This document shows positions 48,070-61,240 of a stretch of 64,000 nucleotides of DNA, in pieces; within the stretch, counting starts at the first letter, position 1; each line of letters starts with the position of its first letter. The position numbers and the translations under genes are program-made. Under the pieces are notes generated by a model that saw nothing but the letters and a program-made list of their open reading frames with translations, did not search any database and was not told where the DNA came from. Location of the stretch: contig OZ234495.1 of assembly GCA_965153455.1 (NCBI GenBank), forward strand, positions 9,358,875-9,422,874, written 5' to 3'. The DNA comes from Sphagnum compactum (taxonomy: Eukaryota > Bryophyta > Sphagnopsida > Sphagnales).

Positions 48070-48715
48070 CCACATGCCACTTACACTTCCACTTCGTCAA
48101 GGTACTTTTGAGGATTCAAGCCTAGGAGTTGCATGCATGTGAAGTGCTTTAGTGTAGGAACGAGCTTTGTTAGGGCATCAACACCCATATCTAATGTGGA
48201 GTAATATCGAAAAAAAACTTCCTTTGTATTTGTCATCTCCTTGAGAAAGTGGTGTTGTATGTTAATATGTTTAGTATTCTTGTGGTGAACATTGTTTTTG
48301 ATTAGCACTATACTTCCTTGGCTATCATTAAAAATTGTTGTAACATCTTGGAAAACCCAACTCCTGCAGCAACTTTTTGAACCACATGGCTTCTCTAGTA
48401 GCCATGTATTCTACCTTTGTTGATGAGAGGGCCACAATTGGTTGTTTCTAACTCACCCAACTTATAGTTCTATTTGCTAATACAAATGCAAACCTAGTTG
48501 TGGACCTCTTAGAGTTTAAGTTTCCACCCCAATTTGAATTTAATAAAACTTTGAGGGTTACTCCCTCTTCATCTCCTAAGTTTTGTATGCATAGATCTTG
48601 CATTCCTTGAAAGTATCAAAGGATTCTCTTGGCAACTACCTAGTGTTCTCTAAAACGGTTTGACATGAATTAACGAACTATGCTCATTGGCCTAGAAAAC
48701 TTTGTAGCCTTAACA
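48070..48715 (-). pseudogene. Ty1/copia reverse transcriptase-RNase H relic
   Basis: Minus-strand blocks in order: 'FMSNRFREH', 'VAKRIL', 'YFQGMQDL', 'LNSNWGGNLNSKRST', 'ALSSTKVEYMA', 'EAMWFKKLLQELGF', 'NTKHINIQHHFLKE' and 'DALTKLVP'. This is the end of RT plus the RNase H domain of copia Pol. At least four stops (several at TGA/TAG/TAA) and one frameshift show it is dead. Upstream Pol domains and LTRs were not found. Confidence 0.78.
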
Positions 48716-49140
48716 ATGCACCAATTTATTTATTTTTTGTGTCAACACATGGGGCACCAACCTTGGTAGATTTTTGTACTCATGTTTAATTGAACAAAGA
48801 CATTGTTGTCGGGTGTCCATGTGGCAAATCCATGTGGTAGTGATGACATGTGACTTATTGTTGATGTGGTAGAATATATTTTGTTAGCATATATTTTGAC
48901 ATGTTATCAAAATTTGTTATGGAATATTCCAATTAAAATGAATGGAATATAATTAGAATATGCCTTCGAGCTCCTACTCACAGGCTCATGCTTTCACTCA
49001 CATGCTCACTAAATAGTAATCCCCATTGCATTACATTGAACAATTAGTTTATTTGAAAAACAAAACAAACAAATTACATTTCCTTCATAGATAGATTCTT
49101 CCAAAGTCCCTTATTTTACAATACAACACTCAATATTTGT
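48716..49140. other. AT-rich spacer
   Basis: It lies between the copia relic and the GC-rich island. No gene recognised. Confidence 0.45.
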
Positions 49141-49940
49141 GACGCGCGCCTAAGTCCCTTGTTGAACCCACTTGAGGGTCCAACTATATGGAGTTGCGGA
49201 AAGTTGGGACTTGGGGGCCGCTCCCGACTTCCAGCACTAAGGAGGGGTAGAGGGGCGTGCTAGAAGTCCCGGGATTAGACTAGGAAAAGGACAAGCGTTT
49301 CACCTACTCAAATCTGCATCAAAACCAACCCCAAGTTGGTTAGAACTCATTCTGCACCCTTTTGGTGTTGGGACAAGCCACGGGCTAACTCGGACTCATT
49401 TGACTCACCACGGCCCGGACCTGGGGGAAGCCACCACCTTCCCCCATATAGTATACTCTGCGTCTCACTGCGGAGGTTACATCCGAATGGCTCTTTTTCC
49501 CGGGACTCCCAAGTTGGAGTCCCGAAACTATCCCGGGTTGGAGTCCCAGAACTTTGGGAGCTCATATCTCCCGGCTCCGACCTCTGATCGGAGCAAGGTC
49601 TAAACCAATGTTGTAGCTCTCTTCGAGAGTTTTCCAACGCCATGTCGCACTCCTTCAGGCGACGTCGGGAAGGGGTCGATTCCCGACTTTTAGTGGTCGG
49701 GAGTCAAACTGCCAATTTGACTCCCGGCGCTTCTTTTGCCCATAACTTGGGCTATAGATGTCCAAATGACCAATGCGAGGCCATTTTCGATATCTACGCT
49801 TCAAGACCTTTCCAATGACACCAAGAACACCTCAATGCGAGGTGTTTTGGGCCTTGCTGTCGAACTCTAAACATTCGGGAGTCCCGGAGGACTCCAAGTC
49901 CCCAACTTTGGGAATGTTGGGCTTCACCCCCACACTTGGC
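49141..49940. repeat. GC-rich dispersed repeat, well-preserved copy
   Basis: An abrupt island of high G+C in otherwise AT-rich DNA, with many 'gagtcccg/cgggactcc' motifs and CpGs. The part from about 49500 to 49930 is homologous to 59760-60040 and 61015-61180, where most differences are C-to-T or G-to-A. Short open frames here are by-products of GC content. The element class is unknown; no TIR, LTR or protein motif was identified. Confidence 0.65.
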
Positions 49941-51980
49941 CAAAGTGGGGTTGCGACAATTTGTGTCTAGTTTATGATGTTTTCATCCCTTTATGCAATA
50001 AACATGTTTATTGAATCACAATGCCTCATTGTGATCTTGTGTTGATTATTCCCATTGCTAGAATAACACTACTCATTCCACATCATGTTAATTTCATGTT
50101 CACATTTGACACATCATAATTTGATTGTGCACAAGAACAAGGATGAGCCCTTACAAAAGTGTATTTTTTTTAATAAAGTTTGCCCAAATAATGAATATAC
50201 ATACAAATTCAAAAAAGTGCACAAATATGGTGGTGGCATCAAGCTTTTGTACATGTTTTGGATTGTACTATTATGGAATGTCACATCTTCATCTTAACAC
50301 AAGAAGATTCACATAAAATATCTATTTCCTCAGGAAGAAAAAAAAATTATCTCCTTTGATTAGTTGGAATCAAGATAGTGGAAAATACAATACCAAAATT
50401 GTCATCCAAACAAGAAAGATGCTGACTTCACTACTTCCAAGAAGCCATCCCGTGCATCCTTGGAGTCAGTCCTAATTTGAATCAAGGAAAAGACTAACCT
50501 CGTGGGATTCCTTGCCTTCGTTTAGGATGTGTGCATTATGTAGCAGCCATCAACACCACCAGATACTTCCAATGCCCCTCTCACTTTTCGGATATAGCAA
50601 CTTTCCTCCACTTTTCCAAAGTGTTGAGCCCAAAGGAATTTCAATCATCCCAAGTCACAAAAGATGAATAAGATCACTTAAAATCCAGATCCTGAAGTTG
50701 TAAGTTGTGACTCCTGAGAACCCCTTCTCCCCCAAAACCAAAATGGCAATTCATATATGTTACTTATGTAGTATGGACCCAGGCTGGTTTTGCTTGGGAA
50801 CACATTGAGCTTGGTAGAGTGAGACACCCATCATGTGCTAATATACCATAGTACCTTGGTAACTTCAACTCCAATTACATTATTTGTAGAAGTGTTGAAA
50901 TTTGCACAAAATACTTCTTTTCAAGAACAATATTTGGTGACAGAAAATAGAGAATGTTTTGGAATATTTTATTTTCAACATAAAATTAGTTTCAGTGATG
51001 AGTGATTCATCGAAGTTGATTTGGGTGAGGCAACTATAGAGTCCCCTAACATTTTTTCCTACAAAATTCTAGTCTCAAATCCATTTAATGCATTCTTAAG
51101 TACAAATGCATGGACAGGTGATTTTTTAGATATGTGTCTTTTAGATTTATGTTCTTTCAACACCATATTCATGAGCAGATTGTCAATACCTTCTCTATCA
51201 CTTTGCATCCTATTTCTTTTCAATTGAATTTGAATTTAATTAAATTTTTTAATCCAATTCTTGAATTGAATTTAGTATTGAAATCAAGATGCAAACAACG
51301 CTATTAAATATTTTCATTGGAATGAAACTTGAATTTCAAAAAACCAAATTTTTTTCCATCAATGGATCGGTTGGTCATCACTGCTAGTGTGGAGTAACAT
51401 GAAGACCAAGTTGATTATGTAACAGACATGTGTTGAAGCTGCCCCTATACGAGGGTAGAGGTTCTATGAGAGTGCTGTCCAGATTGTAACCAGTGTTCCC
51501 CATTTATTGGATTCCATAACTACAGTGTTGTTCCCCATGGCCACCATAGATTCCCAGAACAAGTGAAATTGGCATAACCCAATAATGGAATCAACAGATG
51601 AGCACCTGGACCACCTAAGAAAACACCTAAAAAAAGGGTATCTGAATAAGACAACAAAACCCAATATTGGTCATGGAACAGCATTACATTACAAAACTCT
51701 CTGTTGTTAAGAGAGCATACATATTATTACATTTCTACAATGCACAAATTCCTAAAACTAGAGCTAGTAGGCTATATAGGTTGAAGCCAGTGTGTTAAAA
51801 GTGGACATGATTCCTAATTCCTACCTCAGGGGTGGTCTCTGTGGTACACACCTCATTTGGTGGAACTACTACTAATTCAACTACATACTGAACTGGCTAG
51901 TCCTACCTGGGTAACAGTATATTCCCACAATGTATGATTTTTGCTTGTTGCTACTTCATGGAGCTCACATTTTTTTATAG
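49941..51980. other. Intergenic, no gene recognised
   Basis: A less A/T-rich part (50400-50720) contains degenerate gene-like composition but no identifiable protein motif in any frame. Confidence 0.45.
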
Positions 51981-52344
51981 ACTGGGCAGTATGTAGCTGA
52001 CGGTATACTGGGAAGTATGTAGCCGAAAGTATATTGGGCAGTATGTAGTTGAAGGTAAACTGGCAAATATGTAGCCGAAGGTATACTGGGAAGTATGTAT
52101 TTGACAGTATATTGGGCAGTTTGTAGCTGAAGGTATGCTGGGAAATATGTAGCTGACAGTATACTGGGCAGTATGTAGCTGACGGTATATTGGGAAGCAT
52201 GTAGGTGATAGTATATTGGGCAGTATGTAGCTGACGATATACTGGGAAGTATGTAGCTGACGGTATACTGGGCCGTATGTAGCTGACGGTATACTGGGCC
52301 GTATGTAGCTGACGGTATACTGGGAAGTATGTAGCTGACAGTAT
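51981..52344. repeat. 26-bp minisatellite, 14 units
   Basis: Unit ACTGGGMAGTATGTAGCTGA plus CGGTAT, 26 bases, repeated 14 times without spacers. Units tend to alternate between GGGCAG and GGGAAG forms, implying amplification as a 52-bp dimer. It ends 43 bases before the stop codon end of the PQQ-propeller gene, so it probably lies in that gene's 3' UTR. The minus strand stays open through the array, which is not evidence of coding. Confidence 0.92.
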
Positions 52345-52387
52345 ATGGACAGTTGCTATTGGCGACAAGCGGAAACAGATTGGCGAT

Positions 52388-54431
52388 TCACAAGCAGAAG
52401 CCATAGAAAGCTCTGCCTGGTGTTGCGCCGCCCAACAATGTGTTGCCTTCGCCAACAAACGCGCAGCCGTTAGCAACGGAGAAGCCGCCCATGACGCTTC
52501 CGTTGGGTGTGAAGTTCCAAAGGATTGCTCCGCTCTTGCTGTCCAGTGCGTAGTACTTGCCGTGTGTCCTATGCGACGTAGTGAACAAAACTCCGTTTGC
52601 TACTGTCACGGGGCCTACAGGTCCTGATAAGTCCGGCGTCGGCGTGGACCACAAGATCTCGCCGCTTCCTGCGTCCAGTGCCACCCAGCCTCCTCCCGTC
52701 GTGCTCTGTCTCGACGGAAGAAGCGTGAACACCTGGTTTCCGCTGTTGACGATGTTGGTGAACACCACTTGCCCGTCTGTTGCCGATCCCCACATCGCTC
52801 CTCCGCTTGATCCCCCTGGTCCCGCTACCTGCAGCAGCATGTGATGAGGAAAAAAAAAAATCCACCCACAATCTGAACCCGAATCGGAATTTTCATCATG
52901 AAATTCACAACCCAACTGCACATCTGCAAGCTGGAACTCGATCCGTACATTACCTGAGTCCAAAGTCTAGAGCCGTCTTGAGGATTAAGGCCGTAGATGA
53001 ACCCACTTTTTTGCGCGACAACCAATACATCCTGGCGCCATTGTCTCCCAGTAGAACTATTCTTGAATTGCACGGATGGTATCAGCATGGGTGCCTCCGC
53101 AAAGTCGGCGTCAGGGCCTGGAATTGGAGGACAATTTGGGTTCCCATTGAAAACGCATGCCAACACCCAAGTGTCGTAGCTTCCGAGATGTTGAGCCCAG
53201 TGGATGGAGCCGGTATCTAGATCTAAAGCAAGCACAGATTCGGAATGGTCATCAGGTAGAATGCATGGGTCAGGCGTGTCCGGGACGCTCAGGTTTTGTT
53301 GCCCCAGTTGGCATGCTGTAATGGACGGCGGAGTGCTGTAGAGATTTCCTGTGGCAATGTACACAAGATTTCGAACAGGATCGATGGAAGGACTGCTACC
53401 CCAAATTGCAGCTCCTGCGTATGCTCCTGCATTACCACCGTTGGGTGGTATCATTCCTGTGCGCCAAATGATCTTCCCTTTGGCAACATCAATTCTGAAG
53501 AAAGCTCCTTGGAAGTTACAGCAACCCACAAGCTGGGTCTCCTCGGTCGAAGTAGTTCCAACAAAGTAGGCACTGTGCAACAACAACAGAGCCGGACACA
53601 CAAACATATTAGCAAGTGCTAAAGTATTGAGATTTCAAAAATATGCACTTGTGAGAAAAGAAAATCGAAAACCAAGAAAAAACAATAACTCTAAGAACTT
53701 ATGAAAACAATATGGTTCAATTTTTATTACAAAAAAAATCCCTTGCTAGAATTGAGAAAAGAATTTTGCAATGCAGCAAAATAGGACAAAAAAAAGATGG
53801 GTATTGGTTCGCACCCTCCGTAAACAGTTCCAGACATAGTAACTCCTGCATAAGGGTTGGCGTCCAATTGAGTCGACCAAACAAAAGCTCCGGTTCTCCG
53901 ATCCAGCGCAAGCACGTAGCCGCCATTGTAAATTCCGATCAACAAGTAGTTGCCTGCAACAGTGGGTGTTGTCCTGCATACAACTGTTGGAATGTTGTGC
54001 AAGCTGTCTGCGACTTTGGTCAGGTTCGTTTGCCACAACACGGTGCCAGTCGATGCAGATGCAGCGTACACGAACCCGTTCCAGCTGGGAACATACACGA
54101 CATTGTCGACTACACAAGGGGTCGCTGTTACATCTGATCCGGTCTGAACAGTCCACTTCAACTGAAGCTGTCGAACGCTTTTGGGGCTAATCTTGGTCTC
54201 CAAGTAGGCGTACCGTTGATTCAAGAGACCACCTCCATGGTTTGGCCATGCCGTCAGCCAGTCGCTCGGTTGAAAACTAGCAGAACAAGAAATTAGGAAC
54301 AGCCCTTCTTGAGACGTAGCCATGATCAGCAGAATCCCAAGTACAGACGCTACTTGAGCACGCGTGATGATCTGCACCCTTGTGGAAGTACTCCTCGTGG
54401 TCATGCTGCACCCGATTCTGCAACGTCGCAT
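52388..54431 (-). CDS. Secreted PQQ-type beta-propeller, polyvinyl-alcohol-dehydrogenase-like, 3 exons
   Basis: Exons (minus): 54431-53815, 53572-52954, 52828-52388. Phases agree, giving 558 aa. The N-terminus has a hydrophobic segment (about residues 27-50, ending LISCSA) consistent with a signal peptide or anchor. The body holds seven propeller-blade motifs of type (A/D)xxxGxxxW: near residues 124 (ASTGTVLW), 176 (LDRRTGAFVW), 233 (IDVAKGKIIW), 322 (LDLDTGSIHW), 401 (LNPQDGSRLW), 463 (LDAGSGEILW) and 506 (LDSKSGAILW). These are characteristic of quinoprotein/PQQ repeats. Bacterial polyvinyl alcohol dehydrogenases combine such a propeller with a cytochrome c domain; no CxxCH is present here. 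Alternative starts are 54404 and 54323. Upstream in gene orientation lie TTATAG about 80 bases before the ATG and CCAAT at 54523-54527. The plant substrate is unknown. Confidence 0.9.
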
Positions 54432-54529
54432 CAGTGCAGCTGGTGCACACGACTTTGAAATGCCCCGAGCTACCTGCTAATACCCCCCTCCCCTCCCTAG
54501 CCCCCCTTTCTATAACAGCTCTATTGGGT

Positions 54530-57500
54530 CATGTGAAATTCCCACACTGCTAGCTCAAAGACTTGAATGCAGCAGATGATGATCACAGTACCAGACGTAT
54601 AACTTGCATCGACTTGGACTATTTTGTAGTTGTCTGATCAGTTTATCACCTTGCCAAAATCTTGAATATCGTATGTGACTTACAGATATTCTCAAAATCC
54701 CGCCCCCACAAGAAAAGAAAAAAGAAAAGAAACTCCCCCAAGATCTCTAGAGACTCTTCCGAAATTTGTTTCAAAAGCTAATTGCTTCAGAGGAGATTCA
54801 AAGCAAGCTTTTTGATAATTGCAATTTACTGAGCTGCAAAGGTCACGGAGCTACTTGAAGAAGGTAGCAGCTACTTATAATTCGCGGGATGTAGTAGGAC
54901 TAGTACTGCAACAGACGAGAGTACTTAAAGCTGCATTCGAAGCCGCGCGCACGAGAATCCTCGGGCACTCCAAGTGCAGGCTGGGCTCGGCGGCTGGTGC
55001 GGTCTAACCGCATGGGTTTTTTTGCCCGTTTGGGCGGAGGAGCAAAAAGTCACGGGGAATCCGTCCCCAAAGAGGCCGAACCCAACTTACATGGAAAATT
55101 TAATGCTCTCTTGTTGTTGTAGGTATAAAGAGACTTCTTAAAAGTAGAATGCTTCTTTTTTCATTCAGTTTCCTTGGTGGGAGAATTCTGGGTTACCTAG
55201 CTAGCTAGCTACCATCTGGTTTTGTTGTTTTCTTTTCCACGTTGAGTACAGCTTGTCTGTAGCACAGGACCATGGAAAAAACCAGCACCTACTAACTACA
55301 CTGGGAGGTTCCTTCCACCTTCTTGGCTGAGTCATGATCTAGGAGGCTTATATTTGACCAAGGAAATGCTAAATTTGGAGTTGGACGAGCTTTCATCTCT
55401 CTCTTCTTCTTGGCAGACTGATCAACCAGATGTGAAAGTAAAAAAAATTCAAGAATATTTTGGCTGCCTGTTGGAACCTGTTGCAGAAATATGGCTTCTT
55501 CTTCTTCTTCTTCTTCTTCTTCTTTGATAATCTGGGGAATTAGGGGACTCTTTTTTTTTCATAAAAAATCATTTCTATGTGTTTAAAAATCACCCAGGCC
55601 AAAAACACTGGTTGATAATAAGCAGCCCCAATAAACTTGGGGATTTAAATTTACCATGGCACCAGTGTAGGTGATCCAAGGTTGTAGCTAATCTGACTAT
55701 AGATCCTATTGTTTTGTTCAAGTCTGATCATAAATTTTGTTTTATTTGTAATAAAGCCCAACCCCAAAGGAGAGTCCAGTAGAGCATTGGCTGCCACTGG
55801 CTTCCTAAAAAAATTGGCCCAAATTTGTTAGTTGCGGGGTTGGCACTTGGCACCTCATCTCAATGGCATTACACTTTGTAAAGTGCTTCCTTTGGTCTCC
55901 AATCTATTGCTATTAGAAAATTCCTAATGTATTTTGCAGGGTACCTTATAACCGTGAGTATTTTCTAGGAGAGACTTAATGCCTACTCCTGAAGAGTGAG
56001 AAGCTGATTACGCCTATGTAGGTGTAAGATTCCTCCCATTCTTTGCACCTACACTTGTAAAAGCATTCCAGTCATTAACTTGGCGATCTTACTCCTGTCA
56101 CTAAATGGGTTCATAATGTTGAAATGGAACTCATGCAAATATGTGAAGTGTGGGCCCATACAGTTCATGATCCATGGTAAGTCTTCACCTGATTCTATGT
56201 ATGGCAAACATTTACTTATAGCCATCTTAGAACATCCTCACCCACACACAATTATAAGAGCATGTTGTGGATGTAGTGTTAGCTTTGTTTATCAGATTGA
56301 AAAAAAAGGTTTGGTGTAACATATTTGCACAAGATGCAATGGTTGACAAAAGTCACTACACAACCTAAATCCTACTATGGATTGGTTAAATTGTTTGATT
56401 GGTTTTCACGACATAATTTCTCACTATTGTGATTGACTAGATTATATGAATGATTCACTTGCTTTGTTATTAGTGATCTCCCACTTTTTTAAGTTCCTTT
56501 TGCAAGCTTGTGGGTAGAGCTTGGGATATGTAAATTAGTAATGAATGTGAAAAATATCAATGTCAGCCTAGATACCCAATATGAGTGAGGATGCTCTTCG
56601 GCAATGTAATACACAAAATGATTATCCACACAAGATGACATATCTTGCATGTATGCTGAATTTTTTTAATACATACAAGTTTTTGGTCCTTCATACTTCA
56701 ACACTACATATATGTTCCCCATACGCGTTGATCTATAATGCACAGAATGTGGGTTAGTTCCAATGCCCCAATATGAGTTACAATAATACTAATCCAAGAA
56801 AGTTTCAATAGACTTGAAAGGAAGTTTGTTAATGATGAAACACCATAGACGTGTGTGGCTAGGCTTTTGCCCAAGTGGCTTGGGTTTCAACTTTCAACCT
56901 ACATCCTCATTTCAATTTTTTTAATTTGGAAATTTATGACACAAAACTATTGGAAATTCCAATCAGGCATATTCCCTTCCCCTTATTGGAAAACTGATGG
57001 ATGCACTCTTAGAAGCTCATTCTGCTCTTGAAATATTTTTGCTTGAATACAAAGGTCGTATTACAATAAGCTTTCAAGAGTGAAAGTGTGGTTTGATGGG
57101 CTGCATTAGGGTACTAACTCTGAGTGTTAACAATCTGTGATCCAAAACTAGATACGCTTATGGATTGGCATAGAATCACATAACATTCTGTAAGATTTCT
57201 ACTGCTTTAGATAGCTATAATGGTAGAGCACAATTTTTCGCACTCATGAGCAGTGTTTTTTTTCTTTGGTTTCAATATGGCGAAAATTTAGTTCTTTCTG
57301 GGCTTTTTTAATTGTCAGATTTCAAAAAAGAAATTAAATGTTTTAAAAATATCCAGATTGTATTCTAAGTTCCAGTCAGTAGCCAAAAATTATAGAAGGA
57401 TGCTAAAAGGAATTTATTTCCATATTTTTTAGCACCAAATCTAGGTAAATCATCATATGGATGATTCCCACTTCAGCTACATCACAGAATTGGAAAAATA

Positions 57501-59750
57501 AAAATTAAGAATTAAAATTGAAAAACATTGCTCATGAGGTGAGACACCCCTAAAGCAAGCAAGATCAATCCACAAAGCTATGTAAGAATGTAATTTAAAA
57601 CACACACCAACATGCATGAGATAAACAAAGTTTGTGGTTTCCTCAATTCCAAAGTAGAATGTATGTTGTGTTTATCATTGGACAAATATATTTTGACATT
57701 AGATGTATCATGGAGAAAAACCCAACTTTATTGTAGCAATCAGGGACGCACATGGACAATATCCGAATCATCTGAATGCAAGTCAGATTCAATCCTGCCC
57801 CCCTATTATCCAGATATTCTTGAGTGAACTGGTTCCCACAAGGACTAGTACCAAAACAGGAAAATGAAATGTCTTGAAATGAACAACCCGAATCACTGAA
57901 AAATGTTTGACAAGGGAACCTTTGATGCTGTTGCCAAACATATGCGGCTTGTTGAGTGATCATTTATATCAACTCACAAACTCAGGTTCAAATTGGCTAC
58001 ACTGAGTTTGCTTTGTACCGAAGATGCTTGTCATCTATGCAGTAACTCAACCCTTCATTGACATTTGACCAAAACCCTTCCAAGTGGGAGGAGGGAGTCA
58101 CAACCCATAACCTCCCAATAGTCATGTAAAGTATCAGAATTTTAGAAATCCAACTACCTAGACTTCAAGCTAAAAATTTTGGTTAAAAAAATTTAGAATT
58201 TGGTGGTGAAATGGAAAATGCCCACTGTTAGGAAGTGCGAGCCTACTAGTTAAGGGCAGGCTTCAAATTTTCACCTTTTAAAAGAAATTGACCAAGCTAT
58301 TGTGCTTCATTGATAGTAAAATTCTAAGGTAGATAAAAAGGCATCTATATGAGATTAGTGAGAAAACAATTGCTCCATTTGGACTTGCGATGAGGGAGAA
58401 ACAAATGGTCAAAGATGCACATCTAATGGACGTCTGCACACAATATTTTTTAAAAGCAACATTTTGAGACAATTTTGAGACACCTTGCATGTTTCGAACC
58501 CCTCTCACATTCCAATGCATGTATTCCCAACAAATAGCAAAATTTGAAATGCTAAAGTTGATAGACCTTTATCTCATGTTGCCAGGACTCAAAAAAAAAA
58601 AAAAAAACTCTAATGGAAGTTGAGAGAAGCAATTGGTATATCAAAAGGGTGAGGGCAAATGAATGATACTAATGGGACATTGATCAAAATGGTGAGAGAG
58701 AAGGAATAATGTGCCTCCTACTACATAGGCATGTCAAAATTTGTGTAAAGCAACACCCTCCAAGTGAGGCATTCCTGAAATAAGTGCCCACCTCACTCCA
58801 AAGGCATTACCTAACATAAAATCCTATTAAAACTTGGGCTCCGCGTTGCCTCACATTACCAATCACAATCAACATTATTTCTTTTCTTCTTATGTTGTCA
58901 TATGGTTTTCAACAGTTAAATATTATGAAATGTTGGTGGGTAAAGAAGAGAAATGTAGTTATTAAGAAAGGAGAGAAAAAATTATTTAAAAAATGAGTGA
59001 GATAATTAAGTTTTCCTATTATGTTTCAAATTTCAATTAGTTGGAATTGGCAATGGACAACAATACAAAGGATTATGCAAATCTTCCTTTTACCAATATA
59101 TATATATGGATTGAAAGTTTAGTAGAAAAAAGTGTTTTATTTTCAATCACATTTTTTCATTGTTAAAAAAAAATAAAAATTCACATGGAATGAAAATTAT
59201 AATTCTAAAATAAATTTTGTACAAAAAAAACTTAAAAACTATATCAGCCGATTCTCAAAAAGGTTATTGTAAAATCAACCCTTAATGTACACCATGTAAA
59301 TATTATGAAATAAACAATCAAATTAACTAGTAACTAAATTGTGTGGCCAAATTAGCAAATTGATACCAAATAGATCCCAACATGATAAAATCCGGTAAGT
59401 TGATACATTGAAAACTAAATTGATGCATGGTTTGTCCAGCGGTAATGTAAGTAAAAAACTTGTCAATTCCCAAGCTTGTAACAAAATGCAAACCCAAGGT
59501 GTGCTCCTTAGTTCCCAATATAAAAATGGGAGTGGGAGCTTTGGGATGAAATTAAAATAAACTCACAAGCAAGATTTAAAAATGACATCAACTTGCTCAA
59601 ACCAAAAAAAGGCAATTACTATAATTTGAAACTAAAATGATGCGCAAATGAATCACATGTGAATCCAACTCCTAAGACGCACCATGGCCCAAACTTTTAA
59701 AAAAAACACCACCTCTTTTTTTATAATATATTTTGTAACCAACAACGAGG
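54530..59750. other. Gene-free stretch
   Basis: No supported gene. It contains (TTC)n at about 55494-55525, poly(A) at 58589-58605, a copy of the 'GTAGCCAAA' dispersed repeat at 57378-57500, and scattered short frames. A minus-strand cysteine-rich frame near 57650-57963 has no recognised family. Confidence 0.5.
55494..55525. repeat. (TTC)n microsatellite
   Basis: About ten uninterrupted CTT units. Confidence 0.9.
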
Positions 59751-61240
59751 GCTACATCAACGTGATAAAAACTCCAAGGACTCTTGGGATCAAGAAACTT
59801 TTAAAATTTTCAATTTTATCAAGTTATGAATCTCACAACTTTGCAAGCTCGTGACTTTCACATATGAGCTCTAATTTTTAAAAATTCCAAGGAAATGGTG
59901 TAAGCCTTGAAGATACCTTATTAATGCCATATGACATGCTCAAATTAAGGTCATTTCACCCATGTTCCCCAAGTTTTAATAGTTGGGAATCAAGTTACCA
60001 ATTTGATTCCCAACCACACTTTTGGCCATTTAATGGTGCAATCATAATAAATGAACCATTAATGACAAGGTTAGAATTCTTACCAAAGACTATTGTGTAC
60101 ACGTGGCTTTCATTTATTGGTTTATTAAATGCCAAAATTATATATATATATATATATCTATTTATTTATTATTTTATACTGTAATTTTTTTGACTATATA
60201 TTGATATTGAAACCAAATACGACCCATATTATAATAAAATTAAAAAACTTTGCATTGCACCCTACATTATGGGTGTATGTGAATTAGGGTGACCCGAAAG
60301 TGGCAAGAAAAAAGTCCCTTTCGATTCTATTTTGATGATGTTTTTACATTGGATCCCAATGTGACATAATGCTATGAATACCAAAATTACTTGTTTTAAA
60401 GTTTTATTCCATTAGAATATGAACACATGTAGAGGTCATAAATCAGGGCATGTGTGCAAAATCTCAACATGAACCACCTTATTTTCAATGTGCTATGAAC
60501 TTTTGAAAAACAACTATGTTTTAACCCAAATAAAAGTCAATAATTCAATATTTTCATCTGATAGGACGAAAAAAAAAGTATATATTTTTTCATTATATAT
60601 TTTAATTAAAACCAAAAACCCTTAATTTTTTAAGTTTAAAATTAAAATCGACATATGTGTATTTGCACCTAAAAAGATCAACACACATGACCTTTCTTAT
60701 GAAATATCTTAAAGCCCACAATAGATTTGAGAACATTTGGTGCAAGTTTGAATAATAAAAAACACATTCAAATTTAAAAGTGTTGAAAAACACTATGTCA
60801 ATAAGTGTTTTGTGTATAACATTAAAACTCTAATAACATAATGAAATGAATTCAGATTGATAGGATTTCAACTTCAAAAATAAACAAAACACAATTTCAA
60901 AAGATGAATAACTATTTCATTAAATATAACAAATGAATTTTTTGAAAATAATGTAAATATGGTCTTCACTATAGTCAATAAGTGTTTTTGCCTCCTTTTA
61001 TGATGACTACACCCATACCTACTAGCTTTCAACTCCAAATGGACAATTCAAACCCATTTTCAACATCTATCTTTCAAGGCCTTCCCAATGATATATTGGG
61101 GGCCCAAATGGACTACATTTACTACTCACTTTTATCCCAAAAATTTAGAACTCGTGGGACTAAATCCCAAGCTGTTTTTTAGTTGGAATTGTTTTGAACT
61201 CCCTTCCGTACACTTTCCACGCTTATGCGAGTGTTTGAAT
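59751..61240. repeat. Decayed copy or copies of the 49141-49940 GC-rich repeat
   Basis: 59760-60040 matches about 49530-49760, and 61015-61180 matches about 49750-49900, in the same orientation. Example: CCAATTTGACTCCCGG in the GC-rich copy is CCAATTTGATTCCCAA here. The block between (60040-61015) is unrelated A/T-rich DNA, so either an insertion split one copy or two fragments are present. Confidence 0.6.

Noticed and set aside
49336-49643. Overlapping open frames in the GC-rich island
   Set aside because: GC content lowers stop frequency on both strands; no frame has a recognised motif and the segment is a dispersed repeat.
51981-52344. CRISPR-like array
   Set aside because: Repeats are contiguous with no unique spacers and the genome is eukaryotic.
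51877-52476. 199-residue minus-strand open frame with Tyr/Pro repeats
   Set aside because: It is a read-through of the 26-bp minisatellite in a frame that happens to lack stops, and it overlaps the end of the PQQ-propeller gene.
57643-57963. Cysteine-rich minus-strand frame (106 residues)
   Set aside because: Interesting cysteine spacing, but no signal peptide, no known family and no splice or promoter support.
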